Positions 42,613 through 50,691 of a stretch of 64,000 nt of DNA are shown piece after piece. Position numbers and translations under genes: made by a program. Within the stretch, counting starts at the first letter, position 1. Each line of letters starts with the position of its first letter. The notes below the pieces were generated by a model that saw only the letters and a program-made list of their open reading frames with translations, made no database searches and was not told where the DNA came from. The DNA is taken from NCBI RefSeq assembly GCF_006439395.2, contig NZ_CP083950.1, positions 2,790,001 to 2,854,000 of the forward strand. The letters run 5' to 3'. The stretch is from Mesorhizobium sp. B4-1-4 (GTDB taxonomy: Bacteria; Pseudomonadota; Alphaproteobacteria; Rhizobiales; Rhizobiaceae).

Positions 42613-44757
42613 TCAGGCTGCCTCGTCGACCAGCATGGCGGCGGTCGGCAACCGCCCCATGACGGAAATGGCCTGCGAAGCCGCCGTCACGTCGTGCATC
42701 GGCGTCGCGTTCAGCGTGGCGACGAGCACGATCTCGTCGACCATGGCGACCAGCGGCGAGACGTTGAGATTGTCGGCCAGCGCGCCGCCGTCGACGACGA
42801 CGAGATCGAAACTGTGGCCGGCCTGCGCCAGCATATGCTGCGTGAAATAGACGCCCTGCGCCTCCGAGACGCCAGCCTTTGGCCGGCCGCCGCCCAGAAC
42901 CGCGACATTGCTGCCGGGTGTGCGCTGGCTCAGCGCCTCGAAGGCATATTCGCCGCGCAGCACGTCGAGCAGGCCGGGTTGCGGCTCCTTCTTGCCGCTG
43001 CCGGTATTGCTATCGATGAACAGCACACGGCTGCCTCTGGCAGCGGCGGCATTGGCGAGCAGGCGCGCCACCCGGCCTCGTTGCGCGGCATCCTGCGGCG
43101 GCGACGTCACCAGGATCGACGGCACCAGAGGCCAGTTCGGCGGCCGCCTGCTGGCGGCGAACAGACGCCTCAGCGCCAAGCCCGCGACCGCATCCGTCTT
43201 CTCTCCGGCCGGCGCGGCTGAACGGCCGAAAGGCCACCAGCGGCGGCGCGCCGTTTTCGCCGGCAGCACGCCCAGCACCGGTGCCTCGATGGCCGATTCC
43301 ATCTGCGCGCGGGAAAGCACGGTCGGCGAGGAATATTCCGCGATCAGCGCCATGCCGGTGCCCAACCCCAGCCCGCCGAAGAGCGCGCCGATGAGCAGCA
43401 GCGGCAGCGGCGGCCAGCTCTTCTTCAGGGCGGGCATGGCATCGGAGATGATGCGCGCATTGGTGCTGTCGACATTGATCTGCTCGCGCGTCTCCTGCGC
43501 CCGCTGAAGGTAGGTGGCGTAGACGGAGCGCAGCGCCTCGAGGTCGCGCTGCAATTCGCGCAGCCTCACCGAGGCCTGATCGGTGTCGAGCGACTTGCTC
43601 TTCATGCCCGCGACCTTGGCTTCCAGCGCCTGCTGGTTGGCCAGCGCCCGCTCATAGTCGGTCTCGGCGGCGGCGGCGATGCGGGCGAGTTCGCGCGCAA
43701 TGAGCGCGCGTGTGTCGCGAAGCTGCTGCTGGGCCGCGATCATCGAGGGGTGGCGTGGCCCGAGTTCCGTGCCAAGTTGCGAGACCTGGTCGACAAGCGT
43801 CGCCTCCTGCGCCCGCAGGCTCGAAATCACCGAGGAGCGCATCGCTTCCGAGGTCGCGTCCGGCGCGCCGGACCGGCGCAGCTGGTCGACCTGCGCCTTC
43901 AGCGCCGCGGTGCGGCTCTGCGCGGCCGAGAGCTGCGTGTTGATCTCGGTCAGCTCCTGGTCGCTGACCAGATTGCCCGCCGCCATCACCATGTTGTTGG
44001 CGGATTTATAGGCCTCGACGGCGTTCTCGGCCTGCTGGACACGCCTGCGCTGCTCGTCGAGCCTCGCGGTGATTGATTTGGAGGCGTCCGTGGCGGCCTG
44101 GGCGCGTGCGCTGGCCTGGTCCGCCAGATAGGCCTGCGCGATGGCATTGGCGAGCTTCGCCGCCTTGTCCGCGCTCTTGGCGGTGACGATCACGTCGATG
44201 ACCAGCACCTTGTCGGCGCGTTTCACCGCCAGCCGCCGGCGCAGGGCATCGAGCGTGTTCGCCGTCTTCTCGGTCTCGGCCGACCCCGAGCCCAGCAAAT
44301 GACTCAACAACCCGCCCTGCCCGTTGAATTCCGGATCCTCGGTCAGGTTGGTGGCCTGAATGGCCCTCAGCAGCACGCCGGTCGACTGGACGACGGCGAC
44401 CTGGCTTTCCACCATGGTGATGCCGCCATCGGGCGGCACGCGGCTCGGATTGACGTCGTTGGTGACCACCTGCAGGTCTTGCGGGTCGATGATGATTTCC
44501 GCCACCGAGCTGTAGAGCGCCGGCGTGAACAGCCCGTAGAGCAGCGTCACGAGGGTCAGCAGCGCGGCGGTGGCGAAGATCAGGAAACGGCGGCGCACCA
44601 ATATGCGCTTCAGGTCACCCAGCTCGACGGTCGAGGACGCATAGGACGCCGGCACGGGCTCCGGAGCATGTTGCATCACCTCCGGAGCGTGTTGTTGCGG
44701 CAACGAGAGCAGGGATGATTGCAAAGGTCGCTCCGACAACACTCCTTGGGCCCGCAA
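42613..44757 (-). CDS. Wzz/GumC-type polysaccharide co-polymerase with degenerate kinase domain
   Basis: A 714-residue chain-length regulator of the inner membrane. The first helix is FLIFATAALLTLVTLLYGLF and the second PPLPLLLIGALFGGLGLGTG, flanking a long periplasmic coiled coil (residues about 200-420). The cytoplasmic part resembles BY-kinases, but where Walker A should be it reads ILVTSPPQDAAQRGRVARLL, without Gly-Lys-Ser/Thr, and the C-terminus has no Tyr cluster. VLFIDSN and FDLVVVDGGAL keep the fold. The start is uncertain (TTG 44757, TTG 44724 or ATG 44676). Likely a non-phosphorylating regulator. Confidence 0.83.
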   Translation of the reverse strand: MRAQGVLSERPLQSSLLSLPQQHAPEVMQHAPEPVPASYASSTVELGDLKRILVRRRFLIFATAALLTLVTLLYGLFTPALYSSVAEIIIDPQDLQVVTNDVNPSRVPPDGGITMVESQVAVVQSTGVLLRAIQATNLTEDPEFNGQGGLLSHLLGSGSAETEKTANTLDALRRRLAVKRADKVLVIDVIVTAKSADKAAKLANAIAQAYLADQASARAQAATDASKSITARLDEQRRRVQQAENAVEAYKSANNMVMAAGNLVSDQELTEINTQLSAAQSRTAALKAQVDQLRRSGAPDATSEAMRSSVISSLRAQEATLVDQVSQLGTELGPRHPSMIAAQQQLRDTRALIARELARIAAAAETDYERALANQQALEAKVAGMKSKSLDTDQASVRLRELQRDLEALRSVYATYLQRAQETREQINVDSTNARIISDAMPALKKSWPPLPLLLIGALFGGLGLGTGMALIAEYSSPTVLSRAQMESAIEAPVLGVLPAKTARRRWWPFGRSAAPAGEKTDAVAGLALRRLFAASRRPPNWPLVPSILVTSPPQDAAQRGRVARLLANAAAARGSRVLFIDSNTGSGKKEPQPGLLDVLRGEYAFEALSQRTPGSNVAVLGGGRPKAGVSEAQGVYFTQHMLAQAGHSFDLVVVDGGALADNLNVSPLVAMVDEIVLVATLNATPMHDVTAASQAISVMGRLPTAAMLVDEAA

Positions 44758-45008
44758 GCTTAAATTGCGGCTTCAGCCTAGCTATTCCTCCAACCATTAA
44801 AACACTGTTAATTATGTTGGGAGCTCTTCTGATTTTTGGCACGGAGTTTGCGTAGTACAGGCACGGGCGTGCTGATACGGGCGTGGGCGAGCAGGAGACG
44901 GATTGAAATGGGTCAGCACTTCACTCCGGCCCATTCGTCCGGCCCTCGCCCATGTCCGGAATTCGAACACCAGCCAGATACCGAACACTGGAATGCTAAG
45001 GGTGCGAC

Positions 45009-46520
45009 ATGCGGGTGAGCCTGCGCCTGGACAGCGAGTGCGTGCGTGCCTTTCACCTCATGCTGCTGCAGCGCCTCGCGGTGCTGCCGCATGTCGAGGT
45101 TTGCGTCGACGCCAGGCCGGCCGGGGGCGGCATTCCAGGCAGCGCCGCGGCGCTGTTCCAACTTGAAACGGCCATCCATGGCCTGCCGGCGGACGGGCCG
45201 GCCAAGCGCCTGCCGCTGTCGACCCTGGCGTCCTATCGCGCGGAACCGCCCGCTCCGGCGGATCTCGTGCTCGACCTCTGCGGCGACGCGCATGTGAACG
45301 GAACGCGCGTCTGGCGCATGACCTATGACGGCGCCGCCGGCGAAGCGGCCTTGCTGGCGTCGATCCTCGACGGCCGCACGCCGGTCGCCCGCATCGAGGA
45401 GAACGGCACGGTCGTCGCCGAAGGACGCCTGGGCACCGAATATGGCGGCATCGCGCTGGCCTCCTTCCAGGACATGCTGGCGCGCACGGCAAGCCTGATC
45501 CTGGCGGCAATGACGGGCGCGGCGCGGGCCGCCCTGCCCGTCCTGCCCGAGCCGGCGCAGGCGGATGCTCTTCCACAGATTCCCTCCACCGCCAAGCTCG
45601 GTGTCAGGGCGGGCAAGGCGCTGGCGCGGCGCATTGTCCAAAAAATCTACCACCTCTGCTACAACGCCCCGCACTGGAAGGTGGGCTGGCGCCAGACCGA
45701 TGGCCGCGACCTGTTCGACCTGGGCGCGCATCCGGCATCGGGCTGGCGGGTGCTGCCCGACGACGGCAGCCGCTTCTACGCCGATCCGTTCCCGATCCTC
45801 TGCCAGGGACAGGTAACCCTGTTCGTCGAGGACTATATCCATCGGCTGGGCAAGGCCATCATCTCCGCCGTGCCATTCGGTCCGACAGGCCCGATCGGAC
45901 GTCCCGAACCGGTGCTCGACCTGCCCTACCATCTCTCCTATCCCTTCGTCTTCGAGCGCGATGGCGAGGTCTGGATGGTGCCGGAAAGCTGCGCCAACCG
46001 CACGGTCGATCTCTACCGGGCGACAGCCTTCCCCGGCGGTTGGGTCAAGGAAGCGACGCTCTTGTCCGACATCGTCGCCAGCGATGCCACCCTGGTCGAG
46101 CATGGCGGGCGCTGGTGGCTGTTCGCCACCGTGCGCGATGGTGGCGGCGCCTTCTCCGACGCGCTGCACCTGTGGTCGGCGCCGGACTTTCGCGGCCCCT
46201 GGACGCCGCACCCCAAGAATCCCGTGCTGGTCGACATCGCCTCGGCGCGTCCGGCTGGCCGCATGGTGGAACGCAACGGCCAGTTGCTGCGCCCCGTGCA
46301 GGACTGTCGCAGGAGCTATGGCGCGGCCCTCGGCATCGCACGCATTGCTCACCTTGATGTGAACGGCATGGAGCAGGTGGTCGAGACGATCTTAACCCCT
46401 GGTGCGCTATGGAATGGGCGCAAGCTGCACACGCTCAACGAGGCGGGTGGGCTGGAATTCATCGATGGCTCGGCGATCGCGCCGCGCTGGAAACAGACGA
46501 GGCGACCGTCATTAACCTGA
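45009..46520 (+). CDS. Glucosamine-inositolphosphorylceramide-transferase-like / formyltransferase-like protein
   Basis: A 503-residue protein. The C-terminal 290 residues are a beta-propeller-like domain: SRFYADPFPILCQGQVTLFV, HLSYPFVFERDGEVWMVPES, SDATLVEHGGRWWLFATVRD and ARPAGRMVERNGQLLRPVQD. This matches the N-terminal part of plant glucosamine inositolphosphorylceramide transferase and bacterial relatives. The N-terminal 190 residues resemble part of a formyltransferase fold. It is likely a sugar-modifying or sugar-transfer enzyme for the polysaccharide; it is divergent from the Wzz-like gene across 250 bases. Confidence 0.65.
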   Translation: MRVSLRLDSECVRAFHLMLLQRLAVLPHVEVCVDARPAGGGIPGSAAALFQLETAIHGLPADGPAKRLPLSTLASYRAEPPAPADLVLDLCGDAHVNGTRVWRMTYDGAAGEAALLASILDGRTPVARIEENGTVVAEGRLGTEYGGIALASFQDMLARTASLILAAMTGAARAALPVLPEPAQADALPQIPSTAKLGVRAGKALARRIVQKIYHLCYNAPHWKVGWRQTDGRDLFDLGAHPASGWRVLPDDGSRFYADPFPILCQGQVTLFVEDYIHRLGKAIISAVPFGPTGPIGRPEPVLDLPYHLSYPFVFERDGEVWMVPESCANRTVDLYRATAFPGGWVKEATLLSDIVASDATLVEHGGRWWLFATVRDGGGAFSDALHLWSAPDFRGPWTPHPKNPVLVDIASARPAGRMVERNGQLLRPVQDCRRSYGAALGIARIAHLDVNGMEQVVETILTPGALWNGRKLHTLNEAGGLEFIDGSAIAPRWKQTRRPSLT

Positions 46521-46610
46521 ACATTGGTTACCACCAGTCATCCGCGCTGGTTGCCTGAGGTTGATAAGGGTCCGGAAGATATTTTCCACTACGGATTGTG
46601 GAGAGGGAAG

Positions 46611-47819
46611 ATGACCAGCATAAAGGGCAGCGGCGTGAACCCCGCCGAGACTGTCCCGACCGAAGTCGACGTGGCGATTGTCGGTGCCGGATTGGCCGGC
46701 ACGACCTTGGCAACGGTCTTGGGAAACGTCGGCCGCAAGGTGGCGCTGGTCGATCCGCATCGGACCCATCCAGACGAGTTCCGGGCGGAGAAGCTCGGCA
46801 CGGACCAGACGCATCTATTCGAGAAACTCGGCCTCGACGCCATCGTGCTGCCTCTGATGACGCCGATGGACGACATCCATGTCTTTCGCCTTGGCCAGCT
46901 GTTCGCACGCGAGCGGCGCGTGGAATATGGTTTTTCTTATGGCGCGCTGATCAACGGCCTGCGCGCCGCCTTGCCGCCCCAGGTACCGGTCACCGTGGGC
47001 AAGGTCGCCGAGATCATGACCGGACCGGACAAGCAGCGGCTTGTCCTCAACACGGGCGCCATCATCGAGGCGCGGCTCGTGGTGGTGGCCACCGGCCACA
47101 GCGAGGCCGTGCGGCGCGCCGTCGGCGTCCGCCGCATCGAAGAATCAAAGGGCCATTCGCTTTCGATCGGATTCGACCTTGCCACCCCGCCGGACGAATG
47201 CGCCTATCAGGCAGTCACCTGTTTCGCCAGGCGACCGGAGGACCGCATCGCTTATCTCAGCGTGTTTCCCATCAATGGCGTCATGCGTGGGAACATGTTT
47301 GGGTACCGGGAGGCGGGCGAGCCGTGGACCAAGGCGTTCCGCAAGGATCCGCAGAAAATGCTTTGCGAAATGATGCCGGAGATCGCGGCTCAGTGCGGAA
47401 ACTTCAAGATCAGCGGGCCTGTCGACATCAGGCCGATCGATCTGACGAGGACGGAAGGGCATCGGCGTGACGGGGTTGTGTTTGTTGGCGACGCCTTCTG
47501 CACGACCGATCCAACGCCGGGCGTTGGCATCGTGCGGGTAATGACCGATGTCGATCAGCTCCACTCTGTTCACATTCCGCGCTGGCTCGAAACGCCAGGC
47601 ATGGCTGCTGACAAGATCTGCGCCTTCTATGATGATCCAGTCAAAATAGCCGCCGATGAGGACGGTATGCGTGTCAGCCACTATGCCAGGGCGATCACCA
47701 CGGGCACCGGACTGGAATGGCGTTTCCGCCGACTGCGCAACAACACGGCGCGCCAGTTGATGATCATCGGACGCAAGATGGGTCATTTGGGACTGCGCCG
47801 GGAGCCGGGCATGGCGTAA
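46611..47819 (+). CDS. FAD-dependent oxidoreductase (halogenase/geranylgeranyl-reductase-like)
   Basis: A 402-residue flavoprotein of the PHBH fold. DVAIVGAGLAGTTLATVLGN binds the ADP part of FAD, and VVFVGDAFCTTDPTPGVGIV is the GD motif contacting the ribityl chain. The tryptophan-halogenase WxWxIP motif is not visible, so monooxygenase or reductase activity is more likely. GAGAGGGAAG precedes the ATG at 46611. The substrate is unknown. It follows the polysaccharide gene by 90 bases on the same strand. Confidence 0.78.
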   Translation: MTSIKGSGVNPAETVPTEVDVAIVGAGLAGTTLATVLGNVGRKVALVDPHRTHPDEFRAEKLGTDQTHLFEKLGLDAIVLPLMTPMDDIHVFRLGQLFARERRVEYGFSYGALINGLRAALPPQVPVTVGKVAEIMTGPDKQRLVLNTGAIIEARLVVVATGHSEAVRRAVGVRRIEESKGHSLSIGFDLATPPDECAYQAVTCFARRPEDRIAYLSVFPINGVMRGNMFGYREAGEPWTKAFRKDPQKMLCEMMPEIAAQCGNFKISGPVDIRPIDLTRTEGHRRDGVVFVGDAFCTTDPTPGVGIVRVMTDVDQLHSVHIPRWLETPGMAADKICAFYDDPVKIAADEDGMRVSHYARAITTGTGLEWRFRRLRNNTARQLMIIGRKMGHLGLRREPGMA

Positions 47820-47919
47820 GGGACTTCCAGCTTTTCTCGCCATCGAAAGCAGAGGCGTCTTCCCTTCTCCCTCCGTGCGGAGCAAGGAAGCGCCAGCCTC
47901 TCGACCCAAGCCACTTCCA

Positions 47920-47970
47920 CGAAAAATGTGTAACGGTTTCCGCCTTGAATTGCGGTCAGGCAAGAGATCG
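47920..47970. repeat. Diverged copy of the GAGCAATTCC intergenic repeat
   Basis: TTCCACGAAAAATGTGTAAC followed by GGTTTCCGCC and TTGAATTGCGGTCAG matches the middle of the repeat at 15392-15482 with several changes. It lies between the flavoprotein and the small gene at 48057. Confidence 0.55.
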
Positions 47971-48024
47971 ATCGTAACGAAAACAACCATCACGCGGAAC
48001 AAGCGAGGCCCCGACAACTTATGT

Positions 48025-48056
48025 CTTGAGGAGATCCGTTCTTGAGGAGATCCGTT
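48025..48056 (+). repeat. Exact 16-base tandem duplication carrying the ribosome-binding site
   Basis: CTTGAGGAGATCCGTT occurs twice head to tail (48025-48040 and 48041-48056), immediately before the ATG at 48057. Each copy contains AGGAG, so the gene has two Shine-Dalgarno sites, the proximal one seven to eight bases from the start. Confidence 0.85.
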
Positions 48057-48257
48057 ATGGTCAAGAACATCGATCGCGCGTTGCAGGACGCTATTCTTGC
48101 CATGCGCATCCTTCGAAAATCCATAATCGATCACGGGCATCTGGACGCGATGACCGAATTCGACAGCTTGATCGGAGTGGCCATTTCAGAGGCAGAGCAA
48201 CAGTTGATATCCATGCAGGCCAGATCGTCGAATGAGCGACCGATAGATGCGAGTTGA
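48057..48257 (+). CDS. Small hypothetical protein
   Basis: A 66-residue helical protein: MVKNIDRALQDAILAMRILR and HLDAMTEFDSLIGVAISEAE. No family recognised. The ATG at 48057 is supported by AGGAG seven to eight bases upstream, itself part of a tandem duplication. Confidence 0.6.
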   Translation: MVKNIDRALQDAILAMRILRKSIIDHGHLDAMTEFDSLIGVAISEAEQQLISMQARSSNERPIDAS

Positions 48258-48418
48258 CGACTGCCACCTGCCTGTATCCACTCGAGCACATCAAGCGATC
48301 ACGAACGACCGCTTCAATATGGGGTGAAGGGCAAAACTCGACCTGCGTTCCGAGCTGCTATTCTTTCCTTTTTTGGCCGGTGCCCACGACGCAATTATCC
48401 CTGCCCGCGAAAGCAAAA

Positions 48419-48440
48419 GGCGCGATCAACCGACCGCGCC
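48419..48440 (-). terminator. Rho-independent terminator of RiPP-like gene 1
   Basis: On the minus strand GGCGCG pairs with CGCGCC around a ten-base loop, followed by TTTTGCTTT. It lies 45 bases downstream of the stop at 48486. Confidence 0.6.
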
Positions 48441-48485
48441 CTGGAGTTTCGCTTCGCCAGGCGAAAAGCGTTATGCCTGATCGGC

Positions 48486-48575
48486 TCAGGGCGGCGAATT
48501 CGAAAGACTGGGTGCAGCCGTGACGACCGACAACCGTTCACGCTTCTGCCAGCTTGGCTTCTCGTATTTCTTCAT
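48486..48575 (-). CDS. RiPP-like precursor peptide 1
   Basis: A 29-residue peptide: leader MKKYEKPSWQKRERLS, then VVTAAPSLSNSPP. The leader is shared with the peptides at 48881 and 53458 (M-K-K-x-Y-x-K-P then K-R-E/D-R-L-S). Y-x-x-P is the hallmark recognised by lasso-peptide leader-binding domains. This copy has no Cys. GGAGGG lies nine bases upstream, a TTGACA promoter-like site lies before it and a terminator after it. No maturation enzymes are nearby. Too short for routine gene calling. Confidence 0.65.
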   Translation of the reverse strand: MKKYEKPSWQKRERLSVVTAAPSLSNSPP

Positions 48576-48607
48576 CGGATAGTACCCTCCGCGTTGGATA
48601 CGGCGCC

Positions 48608-48636
48608 AAAAGAACCGCTTCGCCCTGCGGTGTCAA
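48608..48636 (-). promoter_or_regulatory. Promoter-like site of RiPP-like gene 1
   Basis: On the minus strand TTGACA (48636-48631) is followed after 17 bases by TCTTTT, a poor -10. The -35 element is identical to those of the other two RiPP-like genes. Confidence 0.45.
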
Positions 48637-48820
48637 TTGTGCCAGGACACGCTGTCACAACATGGGTTGTGACAGCCAGGAGATCACCCGTCGCGGCGCA
48701 ACGGCTGAGGTGGCACCGACCATTACGGCCGCGCCGGAGACCAGACGCGCGCGCCGCATCGCACTATTGCGAATCGGCCACACTGCCGGCTTATCGGTCG
48801 AGCCGTGGCAGTGTCTTGCG

Positions 48821-48849
48821 TTGACAATCCCCGGTGGCGCGAGCAGGCT
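48821..48849 (+). promoter_or_regulatory. Promoter-like site of RiPP-like gene 2
   Basis: TTGACA at 48821-48826 with a 17-base spacing to a weak -10 (CAGGCT). It lies 55 bases before the GTG at 48881. The rest of the 305-base gap 48576-48880 holds no gene. Confidence 0.45.
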
Positions 48850-48880
48850 TCGGGTCTGAGGGAAAACTGGGGGACTAAAA

Positions 48881-48973
48881 GTGAAGAAGGCTTACCAGAA
48901 GCCGGTGTTGCTGAAGCGCGAGAGGCTTTCGGCCGTCACAGCTGTTTGCACACCATCGACCTGCCCTGTTTGA
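48881..48973 (+). CDS. RiPP-like precursor peptide 2
   Basis: A 30-residue peptide: leader VKKAYQKPVLLKRERLSA (GTG start), core VTAVCTPSTCPV with two Cys four residues apart. Leader similarity to the peptide at 53458 is 13 of 18 positions. GGGGGA lies six to seven bases before the GTG. A perfect terminator follows at 49004. This is a self-contained transcription unit on the opposite strand from peptide 1, 305 bases away. Confidence 0.68.
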   Translation: MKKAYQKPVLLKRERLSAVTAVCTPSTCPV

Positions 48974-49003
48974 AACAAGCCGCCAGGTCAAGAACCTCCA
49001 TCG

Positions 49004-49030
49004 CCCGCTGGCTCGGCCAGCGGGTTTTTT
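49004..49030 (+). terminator. Rho-independent terminator of RiPP-like gene 2
   Basis: CCCGCTGG pairs perfectly with CCAGCGGG around a five-base loop, followed by six T. Confidence 0.88.
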
Positions 49031-49155
49031 CATGCGCGATTGCCAGATGATGCGCCCGAACCGGCCTCAAATCGTTTTTTGGCGGTAAATCGGTCCATCG
49101 GCGGTATTCTCTCTTCCGTGCAGGCGTGCCTGAATAGCGCCGGGAGGAATCTGCC

Positions 49156-50187
49156 ATGCCAAACGATGCCTTACCGCTGGTGATCAGCGCGCCCGAACCA
49201 CGCACGCTCGAGCTGATTTTCACGCCGCCGCAGCTGGCGCGGCTCAAGGCGCACTACCGCGTCGTCGAGACCACGGCCGACGGCGTCGCCGGACTGCCGG
49301 TCGACGTGCTGGCGCAGGCCCGTTACATCATCGGCCAGCCGCCGATCTCGCTGGAGACGCTGGAGGACATGCAGGCGCTGCGCTGCGTCTTCAATGTCGA
49401 GACCAATCTCATCAACAACATGCCCTACGAGACGCTGTTCGCGCGCGGCATCCATGTCGTCACGACAGGCCTGGTCTTCGCCGAGCCGGTGGCCGAGCTT
49501 GGCCTGGCCATGGCGCTCAACCTCGCCCGCGACATCGTCGACGCCGATCTCGCCTTCCGCCAGGGCAAGGAATTATGGGGCGGCGACGGCAACCAGACGG
49601 CGCGGCTGCTCTCGGGCGCCGATGTCGGCATTATCGGCTTCGGCGATCTCGGCCGCGCCCTGAACCGGCTGCTGTCGGGTTTCCGCACCCGCACAAAGGT
49701 CTTCGACCCCTGGCTGCCGCCATCGATCCTGATCGACAATGGTGTCGAGCCGGCATCGCTGGAGGACGTTCTGTCATCGAGCGATTTCGTCTTCGTCGTC
49801 GCCTCGGTGACCTCCGAGAACCAGGGCTTTCTCGGCGCCGATGCCTTTGCCAGCATGCGCCAGGGCGCCGCCTTCATCCTGCTCAGCCGCGCCGGCGTCG
49901 TCGACTTCCCGGCCCTGATGGCGGCGGTGAAGAGCGGCCACATCGTTGCTGCCAGCGATGTCTTCCCGGAAGAGCCATTGGCCCGGGATCACCCGGTGCG
50001 CGCTTTGCCCGGCTTCCTGCGTTCCGCCCACCGCGCCGGCGCGCTCGACATCGCCTTCAAGCGGATGGGCGACATGGTGCTGGAGGATATGGACCTGATC
50101 GACCGCGGCCTGCCGCCGTTGCGCTGCAAGCGGGCGGAGCGTGAGACGGTGTCGAGGATGCGCTCCAAGCCGTCGGACAGGAATTGA
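49156..50187 (+). CDS. D-isomer-specific 2-hydroxyacid dehydrogenase
   Basis: A 343-residue NAD-dependent dehydrogenase. DVGIIGFGDLGRALNRLLSG is the dinucleotide fold; the catalytic Arg falls in FILLSRAGVVD, the Glu in VFPEEPLARDHP and the His in FLRSAHRAGAL. The substrate (phosphoglycerate, glyoxylate or another 2-oxoacid) cannot be told. GCCGGGAGGA lies close before the ATG. It follows the RiPP-like unit but is separated by the terminator at 49004. Confidence 0.87.
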   Translation: MPNDALPLVISAPEPRTLELIFTPPQLARLKAHYRVVETTADGVAGLPVDVLAQARYIIGQPPISLETLEDMQALRCVFNVETNLINNMPYETLFARGIHVVTTGLVFAEPVAELGLAMALNLARDIVDADLAFRQGKELWGGDGNQTARLLSGADVGIIGFGDLGRALNRLLSGFRTRTKVFDPWLPPSILIDNGVEPASLEDVLSSSDFVFVVASVTSENQGFLGADAFASMRQGAAFILLSRAGVVDFPALMAAVKSGHIVAASDVFPEEPLARDHPVRALPGFLRSAHRAGALDIAFKRMGDMVLEDMDLIDRGLPPLRCKRAERETVSRMRSKPSDRN

Positions 50188-50691
50188 GGGGCGAGCCTCG
50201 CGCGGCCCCATTGCATCGGTTGTGCGTGATTTTTGCATCAGGATCCGGCCTCCCAGTGCGTGGACTGAACACAAGAAACCGCCGAAGCGCTTGAGAACAT
50301 CGGAAGCTTTGCTGGCGCTCTCAACTCGGCTATTCGAGCGAGGCTGTCCTCGAAACCGAATGACCGCAGATATCCCACCACAAGCTGCGCAGCCTCATCG
50401 GCAAGGATTCGGACCGCTTCGGCGCTGAGTTTTTCAGGGCCGCTCAAAAACGGCGTATGCGCGGGGCAGCGGCACTCCAAGCCGAGCTTGACTGGAGTGC
50501 CGCATGGCCATCGACCCGGGCGGCGCTGCCAGACTTGACGAAGCCAGGCGCAACAAAAAGAACCGGTGTGCCAGTAAGAATGCCATGCGAGCGTCCCGCT
50601 GTGGACAACGCGCACAGCACGCGCTTTAGTGGCGCAAGGATATTTCCCTACAATACGGACAGCGTGCGGTTCCTGAATAATGGAGATCGGC
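50188..50691. other. Gap, possibly holding a gene fragment
   Basis: A 504-base stretch. The minus strand between about 50240 and 50450 has a protein-like open stretch (KLSAEAVRILADEAAQLVVG, then YLRSFGFEDSLARIAELRAP) without a start codon or ribosome-binding site of its own. It may be the end of a decayed gene. Nothing else recognised. Confidence 0.35.

Noticed and set aside
46611..47819. Tryptophan halogenase as tailoring enzyme for the RiPP-like peptides
   Set aside because: The halogenase motif WxWxIP is not visible, and the gene lies in another transcription unit, so there is no support beyond proximity.
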